Shown here one piece after another: positions 1 through 9,289 of a DNA stretch of 64,000 bases (position 1 is the first letter of the stretch; each line of letters opens with the position of its first letter). Below the pieces are notes generated by a model, which was not told the origin of the DNA, made no database searches, and worked only from the letters and a program-made list of their open reading frames with translations. The DNA comes from Cryoendolithus antarcticus. Lineage: Eukaryota > Ascomycota > Dothideomycetes > Cladosporiales > Cladosporiaceae. The position numbers and the translations under genes are program-made. The stretch lies in the NCBI GenBank assembly GCA_002077065.1, contig NAJO01000007.1, positions 372,001 to 436,000 on the forward strand. The letters run 5' to 3'.

Positions 1-1180
1 TATGCACCTCCCATCATTGATGCCATCATGTTGTTCATGTCACCCATACCTCCAAATTGAGCCATCTGGTTCATCATCATAGTCGGGTCCATCATGTTCA
101 TGCCTGGCATGCCTGGGAAGGGGGTTACTGGGTGGTGCTGGCGATTTCGTTTCTTGTTATGCTTACCCATCATGTTTGGCATTCCGCCCATGGCAAAGTT
201 GGGCATACCCATGCCTTGCATTGCCATCATCGGGTTGTAGCCGCCCATGGTGTTGAAGTCCATGCCGCCAAAGCCTTGTTGAGCTTGGTTGAAGTTGTTG
301 AAGTTGCCCTGAGCGTTACCATTCGGAAGGCTGGTGGTCTGCTCCTCCTGATGTTGCGCGTCCTCCTTCTTCTCCTCGACCTGACTGTGTGCCTGCATGT
401 CATGCTCCGGGCGCTCCGTGATGATCTCGATGTCGCTCTTGTCATCTGCCATGTCGTCCTCGAGCTCTTCGTCTCCGGCCTCTTCGTCGTTGATTTGATC
501 GCCGTCATTCTGTGAGGAACTGGTCAGGTATGACTCGATGCAAGTAGGGTGTGCGGTCACGCTTACCGGTGTATCTGAATCTACCACAGCTGCGTCTGCC
601 GTTCCCTCGACCACAGACGCCACAACTTCCGGCGCATCTTCATTACCGTTCTCCGCCGTAGCTGTCTCATTTATGGGCTCGATCGATGTTTCCGGCGGCG
701 TCGGTAGAGCTTGCTCTTCGACGACGGGTGCAGCTTCTGGCGTAGGCTCCTTCGGAGGTGGCGGCGCTGCAGCTGCAGCCGCTGCCGCACGCCTCTTCAT
801 CTCCGTCTTGAGATGAGCCTTGATAGTCATTCGCAGACTCCTCATAGGAGTGCAGGCATCCGCAGACACCGGGCTGTGCTCGCATATCGGGCATTGCTCT
901 GTGAGCTTTGCTTGACCTGGGGGATGTCAGCACCTTGGACTTGCGGATGGAACACTGAAGTTGCTCACAGTTGGCACATATGGAGGTCTCGCAGCATGGC
1001 AGCTTCACCGCATTCACCGCGAGGGTGTCACACATGCCGCATCGTAGTTTCGCGGGAATCTCTTGAGGCTTCAGCTCTCTGCATCACGTGTTAGCAGCTG
1101 CGTCAAATCTGTGTATAAGGTACTCAAGATGTAACGACTCACTTGGCGAAAGCTGTCTCTTCCTCCGTCAAGGTGGCCAT
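1..1180 (-). CDS. RING/U-box zinc-finger protein with Met/Gly-rich tail (3' end cut by window edge)
   Basis: This gene runs off the left edge. The spliced model has exons 1180-1143, 1078-969, 916-167 and 112 to beyond 1, with introns of 64, 52 and 54 nt. The start ATG at 1178-1180 opens a short leader, followed by a treble-clef RING/U-box pattern: C-x2-C, then a CC pair, C-x2-C and finally CPIC. This spacing resembles the RING of Mpe1/RBBP6, but the DWNN ubiquitin-like domain and zinc knuckle of Mpe1 are absent. A basic helix, a long acidic Ala/Glu/Pro-rich linker and a tail rich in Met, Asn and Gly follow. The RING makes an E3 ubiquitin ligase or mRNA 3'-end-processing role possible. The family assignment is only by motif. 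The intron after the CAN-C cysteine is needed to complete the zinc ligands, which supports the model. Confidence 0.72.
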
Positions 1181-1725
1181 GTTTGCGCGAGGTGCAGGCC
1201 GAAGTGAGGTGAAGTGAGGTAAGGCAGTTTCCCTACAATCGCTAGGATGTAAGGCTAGTGTCAAGGCCGTCGGTCCATCAGGTAATGGTGAAACCGTAGG
1301 TCCTGAGCAAGGCAACAATGGAAGGATGATTTGAATAAGGAGGAGAGGGTGGGCGATGTAGTGGTGAAGTCGTTGTCGCGTGTCGGCAAACTGAATTGAG
1401 ATGCGCGAGGAAAGTACCGACAGCTTAGCGGCGTGTGCGGCACGAACCCTACCTTATTTGACACCCAACTTCATTGCCTGACCTGCTCGACAATAGCCAA
1501 TGTCAGTACCCTTGTTGGTACTGAGAATCGCTGTTCACAGCAACCTCTCGTGTCGAACACCCTAACCAGCTGTGTCGGAACCACTACATTGCGCTACACA
1601 TCGGCTTTTGAGCACGGATCGCTCACAATGGCAGAAGTGTACTGATCAGAGGCGGTCATTATCATTCCATACACCACCACCAAAACTTCATTATTGAAGG
1701 ATTGATCCCGGGCCTGCGAGAGATC
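1181..1725. promoter_or_regulatory. Divergent intergenic region, RING gene / hydrolase
   Basis: 545 bp separate the RING-protein start from the hydrolase start, so this is presumably a shared divergent promoter. A short direct repeat of the GTGAAGTGAGGT type lies near 1202-1225. No coding potential was recognised here; the small ORFs lack any familiar motif. Confidence 0.4.
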
Positions 1726-2964
1726 ATGATCCTCGATCAAATAGCATGGTCAGACTGCCTCGTCTTTCTCCTGTGTCTCGTTCCCCAGTTGCCAATCAAA
1801 GTCGGACTCTTCGAGACAATCAAGTGCGGTCTCACGGCATTGCCATTCCTACGTAGGTGTAGTAGCATATATATCACCTATCGAATCCCACATTGACATC
1901 CACTAGTCCTCCGACTGCCCTACCAACTCGTCCGTGAACGCTACTTCACCCGACATGACCAAAAGAATCCATTCGTTCGCCAAGCAACGCTCTTCCAAGA
2001 CCTCGTAATCCGCTGCGTCCGCTATGCCTTCGCCCGCATCCCTGCATCGATAGGCAAAGTCTTCTTCTCGAAGCCCGTCGCCTTGCCATTCTTCTACTTC
2101 CGTCTTCTCCGCAATGGCCACTTCCACTGTCCCACGTTCTGGCGAGAGATCCACCGAGAAGGCTTCTCGGGGATCTACATGATTCACGATGAGACCGCAC
2201 GGCCAGATATCGTGGTCTACTATTGTCATGGTGGTGGGTTCAGTATGGGGAGCGCTTACTTCTACATGGAGTTTTGCATGGCTTGGCTGGATTTACTGAA
2301 GGCAGCTGGGTATGAAAATCCAGCGCTGTTAGCGTTGGAGTATACGCTCGTACCTGAGGCTACTTACCCGACGCAAGTCCAAGAAGCACTTGCGGGCTAC
2401 AAGTGGCTGCTCACGATTGCACCATCACCCGAGCGTATCGTACTTGCGGGCGACTCGGCAGGCGCAACATTGATCCTGTCACTGCTGCTTTGCCTGTCCA
2501 ACTACACAAGTCTGCGTAATAAGATGCCCGGTCTGGCAATCCCGATCTCGCCATGGACGGCGATCATCTCGTCCAAGAACCGGAACACGCCGTCAGACTA
2601 CCTTGATGCGGATAGCTTACGACTTTACGGGCAGCAGTACATTAGCACGCATGCCTCTGCAGACGATGCGATGGTGTCACCAGGTAGATGTCAGGACCTG
2701 TCGTGGTGGCGGCGTGCTTCACCAACGCAGGGCTGGTACTTCATCTACGGTGCTGAAGAGGTGTTCGCACCCGAGGCGAGAGATCTTGTAGGATTGCTGA
2801 AGAAAAGCGGCAGCAAGGTGGAGGCGTACGAGGAGAAAGGGTGGATCCACGCGTGGCCGGTCGTCAAGCTCTTCCTATGCAACAGCAGAGTGGAAAGAGT
2901 AAGTGGACTGCAGAGGATGGTGGACGTTGTCGTTGAGAGACTGCCTCCCGAGAAGATAGATTAA
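1726..2964 (+). CDS. alpha/beta hydrolase fold-3 (hormone-sensitive-lipase family) protein
   Basis: Two exons, 1726-1852 and 1907-2964, joined across a 54-nt intron, give about 394 residues. Exon 1 encodes a hydrophobic N-terminal segment that may anchor the protein. The family hallmarks are visible: the oxyanion-hole motif HGGG (in YYCHGGGFSMGS) and the nucleophile motif GDSAG. A late His (WIHAWP) and an acidic residue in the GAEEVFAPE stretch probably complete the catalytic triad. Such enzymes cleave short-chain esters, lactones or acylated metabolites; the substrate cannot be told from sequence. A start at the in-frame TTG at 2083 would discard a clearly coding upstream exon, so the spliced start was preferred. 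The gene is divergent from the RING gene and convergent with the NFKBIL1-like gene, whose stop is only about 15 bp downstream. Confidence 0.8.
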
Positions 2965-2978
2965 TGCTGTACACTCGT

Positions 2979-4136
2979 CTACATGTTGTACTTCCTCTCC
3001 TCCTCGACCATGGCGTCGATGATCTGGAAAATTCCTGTCACGACTTTTATCGTGCCTTCGTCTACAGCTCCGGCGAAGCGTTGCTGTACTTTGTCGGGAT
3101 GCCAGCGAACTCGCTCCACCTTCAAGAGTTGCATCTTCGTCTTGCTATCTGTAGAGTCTGGCATATATCGCATGAATGCTTCGATATTCGACTTGATGGC
3201 TGGCTTATGCGGGAGCGTGGGCCATGGGATGAGCGCGGATGCCTTCTGACTATGCTTCGTGTCTGCTCCGTCTGCCGTGAGATGATCAAGTCGGTTGCGC
3301 AGCTGGTCCCAAGCGTCGAGGTAGATCCGCCAAGCCTCGATGTACTCTTCGCGCTCGGCCTTGTCCTTCTTCGAATCTGCAGCGCTGTTTTGACCATCTG
3401 CGAAGTCGAATGTGTACTCGTAGTCATTAGCTGGTTTGCTTCCACTATCATCCCTCGAGGCACCATGTCTGCGCCAGGCCTCCCGCTTCCTCTCCCGAGC
3501 AAATTCCTCCTTTCTCCTCTCTTTCTCCTCTGCCTCCTCCTGCAGCTTCTTCGCTCGCTTGTCTCGCTCGATCGCCACTTCTGGATGCGCTTTCTCCCAC
3601 ATCTTCCGTTGCACATACGCCGCATAGCTCTCGTCGTCCATGCTCTCCAACTCACCCGTCGGAGTCTGCAAGGTCGGTCGACTGTAGACATGGATCGGCT
3701 GAGAGTACACCGACTCCCAGTATTGCGCTGCTTCGTCATCGGCCAGAGCGTCGAATAGAGAGGTCTGGAAGGCGGCTGTGTTTGAGGACGGCTTGACATC
3801 AGGGTTCGCTGGCTCGCGTGGGAACGGATGTGCGGTCGTCACATCTTCCAAAGAGTCAGATGCACGGCGCTCTGTGTGCTTACGCCGCTTGTCGCGCCTA
3901 GGCTCCTTCACCCCAGACTTGAAGCGAAAGCGCAAGTGGCGCTCTTTCCGCCCTTGTCGCTGAGAGTCATCAACACCATGTCTACGCTTCCTCATAGAGC
4001 GGTCTTGCTTGTCACGTGCAGCAGCTTCATTATGTCGGTCGATTTCGTCCTGCAGACTGGCCAGTATGGCATCGTGATCCGGCTCCGAGTTGAGTGTAGC
4101 CTTTACTGAGCGCTTCGTGTCCGCGATAGACGGCAT
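2979..4136 (-). CDS. NF-kappa-B inhibitor-like protein 1 (NFKBIL1) homologue
   Basis: This is a single-exon gene of 385 residues. The first ATG (4134-4136) begins MPSIADTK; a GTG further upstream is in frame but is not a likely start. The N-terminal half is charged and probably disordered, with Lys/Arg/Glu-rich coiled-coil stretches (for example RAKKLQEEAEEKERRKEE). The C-terminus carries the NFKBIL1 signature, a VRWHPDK motif followed by QQRF and a helix ending near IFQIIDAM. The HPDK looks J-domain-like, but no complete J domain is present. Fungal members of the family lack the ankyrin repeats of the animal protein. In animals the family has been linked to mRNA processing, so a nuclear role is plausible here but is inferred. 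Confidence 0.8.
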   Translation of the reverse strand: MPSIADTKRSVKATLNSEPDHDAILASLQDEIDRHNEAAARDKQDRSMRKRRHGVDDSQRQGRKERHLRFRFKSGVKEPRRDKRRKHTERRASDSLEDVTTAHPFPREPANPDVKPSSNTAAFQTSLFDALADDEAAQYWESVYSQPIHVYSRPTLQTPTGELESMDDESYAAYVQRKMWEKAHPEVAIERDKRAKKLQEEAEEKERRKEEFARERKREAWRRHGASRDDSGSKPANDYEYTFDFADGQNSAADSKKDKAEREEYIEAWRIYLDAWDQLRNRLDHLTADGADTKHSQKASALIPWPTLPHKPAIKSNIEAFMRYMPDSTDSKTKMQLLKVERVRWHPDKVQQRFAGAVDEGTIKVVTGIFQIIDAMVEEERKYNM

Positions 4137-4480
4137 GGTCTCGCAGATGGTTAGACCATCCCGGTCGTTCACGTGATGCAGGTGACACTCAAGAGCCGCT
4201 CAAGCTTCTGGGGCGGCTCTAACATCTTCCACCTTACGTTGATGGAAGGCATCAAGCACGTGCAAGACATATCTGGAAGTTAGACATGGAAGGTGACGCA
4301 ACAGCGGATCTCGGTCCGTGCTCGGTTGTCACTGCCGAAACGTCTCGAAAGCTTAAGATTGTTCCCGTTGAGCCGCATGCGTGCATTGTGTGTTTCACGT
4401 GCCAGACGTCAACATACAAATTATTGCTTGAGTGACTACGCGATGACGAACACAGATCGATCACAGCAGTCGTAACGATC
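4137..4480. promoter_or_regulatory. Divergent promoter, NFKBIL1-like / isoprenylcysteine methyltransferase
   Basis: A 344-bp gap between two divergent starts. It contains CACGTG-related sequences (for example near 4169-4174) but no recognisable gene or structured RNA. Confidence 0.4.
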
Positions 4481-5446
4481 ATGGCTCGTCCCTCGAGTTC
4501 GTCATCTGCATCGCGGCCTTCAGAAGCAACAACAATAAGAGCAACCAGCCGCGAAGCACTCATCAACGCATCAGCAGCAGTACGCACCGCGAAACTTGCC
4601 AGCGAGGATGACGATACAGTCTCGTTCGCCTTCGACAAGGGCGACATTACTCCAGTGACCCATACTAATGCGTCCAAAACGCCCTTCGATCCCGAGCTTC
4701 TGCCGTCCGGCCAACTCTCCCTCTCCTTGATCAGCCTGCAAGGCTTCTGGACCGGCTTCGCTCTTGCCGCCTCGCTCATCATCGCACCACAACTCGCATA
4801 CTCTAGCAATGGACTTTGGCGATTCTTTGCCTTCCTCGGATCACTCTCTCTGTTCCACTTCCTCGAGTTCTGGACGACAGCACGCTTCAACACGCCCGCA
4901 GCACAGGCCAGTAGCTATTTGATCTACAGTAACGGCACGGCGTATAATGTTGCTCACACCTGCGCTGCATTGGAGATCTTGCTCTCAAATTGGTTCTTCC
5001 CGGGATGGCAAGCCTGGCTGTCCGGACCCATCATGGCGACGATCGGGCTGTTGGTCGTGATCACGGGGCAAGCTGTGAGAAGTACGGCCATGGCTACTGC
5101 AGGCACGAACTTCAACCACATCCCGCAACAAGCGCGAAAGGAGGGCCATCAGCTTGTGACTGAGGGGATCTACGGCGTCAGTCGACACCCGTCTTACTTT
5201 GGGTTCTTCTGGTGGGCGCTAGGGACCCAACTTCTGGTGGGCAATGAATTGTGCCTGGTGGCGTATGCACTTGTGCTGTGGAAATTCTTCAGTGACAGGA
5301 TACGAGGTAAGTCTTGGAGCATTCTACTGGAGATCAAATGTATGCTGACAATGTGTACAGGTGAGGAGAAGAAGCTCGTCGAGTTCTATGGCCAAGAGTA
5401 CGAGTCATATAGAGCGAGGGTGCCGACTGGCATACCGTTCATATGA
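4481..5446 (+). CDS. STE14: Protein-S-isoprenylcysteine O-methyltransferase (Ste14/ICMT)
   Basis: The enzyme methylates the C-terminal prenylated cysteine of CaaX proteins (Ras/Rho GTPases, a-factor-type pheromones) in the ER membrane. Exons 4481-5306 and 5361-5446 give 303 residues. The first 75 residues are polar; several hydrophobic helices follow, beginning near residue 85. The C-terminal half holds the family core: GIYGVSRHPSYFGFFWWALG, the SAM-binding region, and the final EE..LVEFYGQEYESYRARVPTGIPFI region, which is very typical of the family. The 54-nt intron is a multiple of three and has no stop, so a retained-intron mRNA would insert 18 residues just before the conserved EE motif. 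The GTAAGT donor and TACAG acceptor are perfect, so splicing is expected. Confidence 0.92.
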   Translation: MARPSSSSSASRPSEATTIRATSREALINASAAVRTAKLASEDDDTVSFAFDKGDITPVTHTNASKTPFDPELLPSGQLSLSLISLQGFWTGFALAASLIIAPQLAYSSNGLWRFFAFLGSLSLFHFLEFWTTARFNTPAAQASSYLIYSNGTAYNVAHTCAALEILLSNWFFPGWQAWLSGPIMATIGLLVVITGQAVRSTAMATAGTNFNHIPQQARKEGHQLVTEGIYGVSRHPSYFGFFWWALGTQLLVGNELCLVAYALVLWKFFSDRIRGKSWSILLEIKCMLTMCTGEEKKLVEFYGQEYESYRARVPTGIPFI

Positions 5447-5550
5447 GTGCCAGCTTCCCCTGACGATCTGTTCGCTTCCGTCTTTGACATACGGTCACTT
5501 AGCCTTCGCGCAGTGTTGAAAGAGCCACTAGCTGTTGCTCCGTGTCAGCT

Positions 5551-7670
5551 CTACATCGTGATCCATCTCGCCATCCAGAATTCCGTGATCTCCTTCGCCT
5601 CGTCTACAAGTCCCATGTCGAGTAATAGCTGTGCTGTGCCTCTGACAGCAGACTCAAGCGCAGACCTAGAATGGCATTGTCAGTTACTGTCATCCCGCTT
5701 CTCGAAAGCCCGAGCAGAACTCACCAAATCCAGGCATGCGTATAGCTGGTATGCTCCCCGACAAATACAGTATGTTGCTCAGTGTGAAAATAAGCCGGCA
5801 GATAAAGGTCCTGCTGTCCAACCTCCGGCCCGCACCAAGCCCCAGCTTGGAACTCATTGTTCTCCCAGCAAATCCTATCGTAAGCGCCCGTGTACTGCTC
5901 CCTCGCAACATCCCCATGAATCTCAATCATCGCCCTCTGCACAAGCGCGACGTGCTGCTCCTCTGTCAGCGCACCAAGGGAGCGTGCAGGCGTGCCTGAG
6001 GCATAAGAAGCCAGGATAACGCCAGGTCCGGTAGCGTTCAGCGTGTAAGCTGGGTAGCAGACAGAGCCGATACCCGGGATGTTGGAGCTGCCGCAGCCGC
6101 CTATGATGGGGTATTCGAGGTGCTCCCAGAAGCGGGTTTTGTAGTGGAGTGCTACTTTGCAGGAAGGATCGTAGTTTAGGCGAGAGATGGCGCGGGTGAG
6201 GAGGGAGGTGTAGGCTGGCATTGGATTCCACAAGCGGACTTTAGAGAATGGCACGGCTACGATGGCGTAGTCGAAGGACATTGTTTCGGGGGCGACGGCG
6301 AAGAGGGTCTTGTTCCGGTATTGGATTGTGACTTTCTCGGTTGTAGAGTTGTACTTCATTCCTTGCACGGATGTGTGGAACATAGTGCGGTTGAGCACTT
6401 GCGGTCCAAACGCTCTCGGAAGTTGCGATAGGCCTTTGTCGATAGTACGCCAGTCTGTTGCACTGAAGTAGACGCTGTCATACAGCCAGTTCGGGCTGTT
6501 GTCTGTAATGTCGTCAACGAGATCGGTAGTGTTCTTGCTATAGCCCAGCTTGTAGCGCAGGTAGCCAGCTTCCGAGAAGTCGAAGTAGCCGTCTTCAACC
6601 GCAGCTTTGTGAGCTTGGTATACATTCGTTGCGATCTCCGCGATCTTCGTCTCGTCGAGATTGGTCCAGGTGTCATAGGCGTCCGAGGCTTCCGCGACTT
6701 CTGTAGCGTTCACGTAGGCTAATGTGGCGTTGGATCGGTACGATGGATCGGCTTTGACCTCTGCTGAGCCGGGAACTGTCCCGTCTGGGCGACGAGTGGA
6801 GGTGGAGGATGGAGCATTGGCAGAGGCTTGGATCCATTTGATGAACTTGACCGCATAGTCCGGCCCGTTCTGAGCGTTCAAGACGTCGGCGAGCTGAAAG
6901 ACCATTCGATGATCGAGGATCTGTATGGTGTCATTCGTCTCAGGGTACGTAATGCTCACGGGGAAGCGCATGGGGCCCATCTCCTGGTACTGATAATCTT
7001 CTGGCTTGGTGCCATTGAGATAGCTAGTGTGGACTCGCCCACCGATCCGACCGGAGGCTTCAATGATCTTCCAGTCATGGAATCCTACCGAGTCGAGTAG
7101 ATGTGCGGTCATCAAGCCGGACATGCCGCCACCCAGGATGCCAATAGACTTCGATTTGGCTGCTGCGACAAATACCGCGTCAGGTTCCTTCTCCTGCAGA
7201 TGAGCCACCCCATCGAACCAGGGACCCTCGGCATCCATGATGTCTGCAGCTGCAGTCCATCGGCGCTGCTTGCGATGCTTGACAGTGACTGGAGTGGAGC
7301 GACCGACAAGCACGTCGCCAGAGAAGGCATGTAGACAACCGTCAGTGATGATATCGACAGGCGGGAGCCATACGAACTTTCCAGGTCGCTGAGCAGGATG
7401 GGCAGCGTGTCGTCGGGCCAGTAGATGATCACCGACGTGAGTTCGACCGAGAGCGTAGTGGCAATCTGATGCTGACACAGCTTGACAAGGCCCATAATGG
7501 ACTGCCAGCTCGCCATTCAGGGGAGCGTTGTAGGTGATGTGGACATTTTGCATGCCACCAGCCTCAGCGACGATGCCATCTTGAAACGTTATTGGATCTA
7601 AAGGACGAATAGCAGTGGCTCTCACAATGCTTGCAGAAGCGACCAACGCTGTAATAGACTTGACCAGCAT
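5551..7670 (-). CDS. Secreted L-amino acid oxidase (flavin amine oxidase family)
   Basis: This enzyme oxidatively deaminates L-amino acids to 2-oxo acids, ammonia and hydrogen peroxide. Exons 7670-5725 and 5665-5551 (59-nt intron) give about 686 residues. The ATG at 7668-7670 starts a clear signal peptide (MLVKSITALVASASIVRATA), so the protein is probably secreted, and many N-x-S/T sites are present. The dinucleotide-binding motif GILGGGMSGL lies near residue 177, with the GG-box-like GRIGGRVHTSY after it. The C-terminal FAD contact FVGEHTSYTHAWIW continues across the splice junction into SALESAVRG, exactly as in the family. The longer in-frame extension upstream of the ATG begins at a non-ATG codon and was not used. 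A TATAAA lies about 65 bp upstream. Extracellular nitrogen scavenging or peroxide-based defence are likely roles. Confidence 0.9.
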
Positions 7671-8437
7671 AGTGAGAAGCAGTGAAACGGTACCTATGAG
7701 AGACCTTGAGATACAGCACCTACCTTTCAAGGCTTTATACCACCCACACGTCGCTCTCACGAAGCATCGCTTGGCTCACGGCATTATCTGTAGTAATGCT
7801 TGACAAGATCTTGACACACCGGGTCAGACTACGCCCTTCAATGTCAATGGCTCCTCTGCCAAGCGTCGTGAGGTAACATCCGAAGAGGTACCACCGTTGA
7901 ATACATGCCGTCTGATAAGAGACGAACTCCAATCCATAGCTGTCGTCGGCACGATTGCTCCCTAGCTCGTACAGAAGGGCGTGGGCTATAAAGCGCGCAG
8001 GTCTTGGCCTGCATTATCTACATCGTGAGAACACCGGCGACACCTCCTAGTGATCCGCATTTCTTATCGTTGCCAGGCCGGTCAATGCCGTTGCTGGTGT
8101 TCGGAGTCGGACATCGACAGGTGGAATCAGTGGAGTCTCGTCCGAATGAACATACGACGTTCTACCGAAGGCTGATGCTACATTAGTCCACAACGTATTG
8201 CACTGAAGAAGTGAGAAGTGAGGTCTGGAGACAAGACGCCGGAAAAGGAAGGAGCTTGTCACATGCCAAGACAGGACAGCTTAGCTACTGCCACGTGACA
8301 ACGCGCACGTGCCGTGTCATTGCAGAGCTTCAAACAATTTCTAGCCTGTGTAGACTTGGTTTCACCAACGTCCATGACTTGACAGCCTCGTGCTGCGAAC
8401 CCCCCGCCAGACTCAGCCACCATCTCTAACCGCGATC
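7671..8437. promoter_or_regulatory. Divergent intergenic region, L-amino acid oxidase / ISY1
   Basis: A 767-bp divergent region. It holds a minus-strand TATAAA for the oxidase (annotated separately) and a plus-strand CTATAAAG near 7984. No convincing ORF was seen. Confidence 0.4.
7734..7739 (-). promoter_or_regulatory. Candidate TATA box of the L-amino acid oxidase gene
   Basis: TATAAA on the minus strand within GTATAAAGCC, about 65 bp upstream of the oxidase ATG. The spacing is compatible with a core promoter that has a short 5' leader. No transcript evidence. Confidence 0.4.
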
Positions 8438-9187
8438 ATGGCCCGCAACTCCGAGAAAGCGCAATCAATGCTCTTCCGCTTCCGCGAAGAGCAAGCAAAA
8501 GACCTGGGCCTCATAGACACAACTCGCACCCGGCGCCCAAAAGCAATTTCAACACTCACAAACGTGCCCATCTGCGAGCGTTGGCGCGGCACAGTACTCA
8601 AAGAGATCTCCCGCAAAGTCTCCAAAATCCAGGACCCCGCGCTATCAGATTACCAGATCCGCGATATCAACGATGAGCTCAACAAGCTGTTTAGGGAGAA
8701 GTGGCAATGGGAGATCCGGATCAAGGAGCTGGGTGGGCCGAATTATATGCGAGGTGGGGGGCGGGTGACGGATGATGAGGGGAGGGTTATTGAGGGAGGT
8801 GGGAAGGGGTATAGGTATTTTGGCAGGGCGAGGGAGTTGCCTGGGGTGAAGGAGTTGATTGAGGCTGCTACGAGGCCGAAGGCTGGGGAGGGGGAAGAGG
8901 GAAAGAATAAGGGTGATGTTAGGAGGGAGTTGGGAAGGCGGGTGGATGCGGGATATTATGGGTATGGGCTTGAGGAGGACGATGGAGTGCTACTGGCTTA
9001 CGAGAGGGCGAAGGAGCGGGATGCGTATGAGGCGCTGATGGTGCAGGACGAGGAAGCAATGGATGAAGGTTGGGAGCCGCTGCCTGGGGATGCTGGGGAT
9101 GGAGTGGTGTGGAACTTGCCAACGAGCGCGGAGGTGGAGATTGAGTTGCTCGAGCGAAGGAAGCGGAAGCTGCTTGACAAGCTATGA
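8438..9187 (+). CDS. ISY1: Pre-mRNA-splicing factor ISY1
   Basis: This is a component of the Prp19-associated (NTC) complex of the catalytic spliceosome and acts in the nucleus. The intronless ORF encodes 249 residues starting MARNSEKAQSMLFRFREEQ, the near-invariant N-terminus of the family. The DYQIRDINDELNKLFREKWQWEIRIKELGGPNY region is the next strongly conserved block. The C-terminal half is acidic and charged and ends in an ELLERRKRKLL helix. From about 8740 onward the coding strand becomes conspicuously G-rich (runs such as GGTGGGGGGCGGG), which encodes a Gly/Glu-rich linker. The start ATG lies in a GCGATCATGG context immediately before the conserved block. The next gene is convergent and ends about 100 bp away. 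Confidence 0.93.
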   Translation: MARNSEKAQSMLFRFREEQAKDLGLIDTTRTRRPKAISTLTNVPICERWRGTVLKEISRKVSKIQDPALSDYQIRDINDELNKLFREKWQWEIRIKELGGPNYMRGGGRVTDDEGRVIEGGGKGYRYFGRARELPGVKELIEAATRPKAGEGEEGKNKGDVRRELGRRVDAGYYGYGLEEDDGVLLAYERAKERDAYEALMVQDEEAMDEGWEPLPGDAGDGVVWNLPTSAEVEIELLERRKRKLLDKL

Positions 9188-9289
9188 GGTGCATGCTGTT
9201 GCGCATCAGAAGCTATATTGCTATACGACACCTGCGATGCGTACGGGTGCGCGCTGGCAAGCTACGTCAGCAGCGACCAGACCATCCGA

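Noticed and set aside
57..816. Plus-strand open frames opposite the RING gene
   Set aside because: They are antisense shadows of the acidic and Met-rich coding sequence; the minus strand has the RING motif and consistent splice phases.
1202..1225. Short GTGAAGTGAGGT direct repeat
   Set aside because: Only about two copies; too short to call a repeat element.
1903..2229. Minus-strand frame (108 residues) opposite the hydrolase exon 2
   Set aside because: Antisense to the coding exon with no motif of its own.
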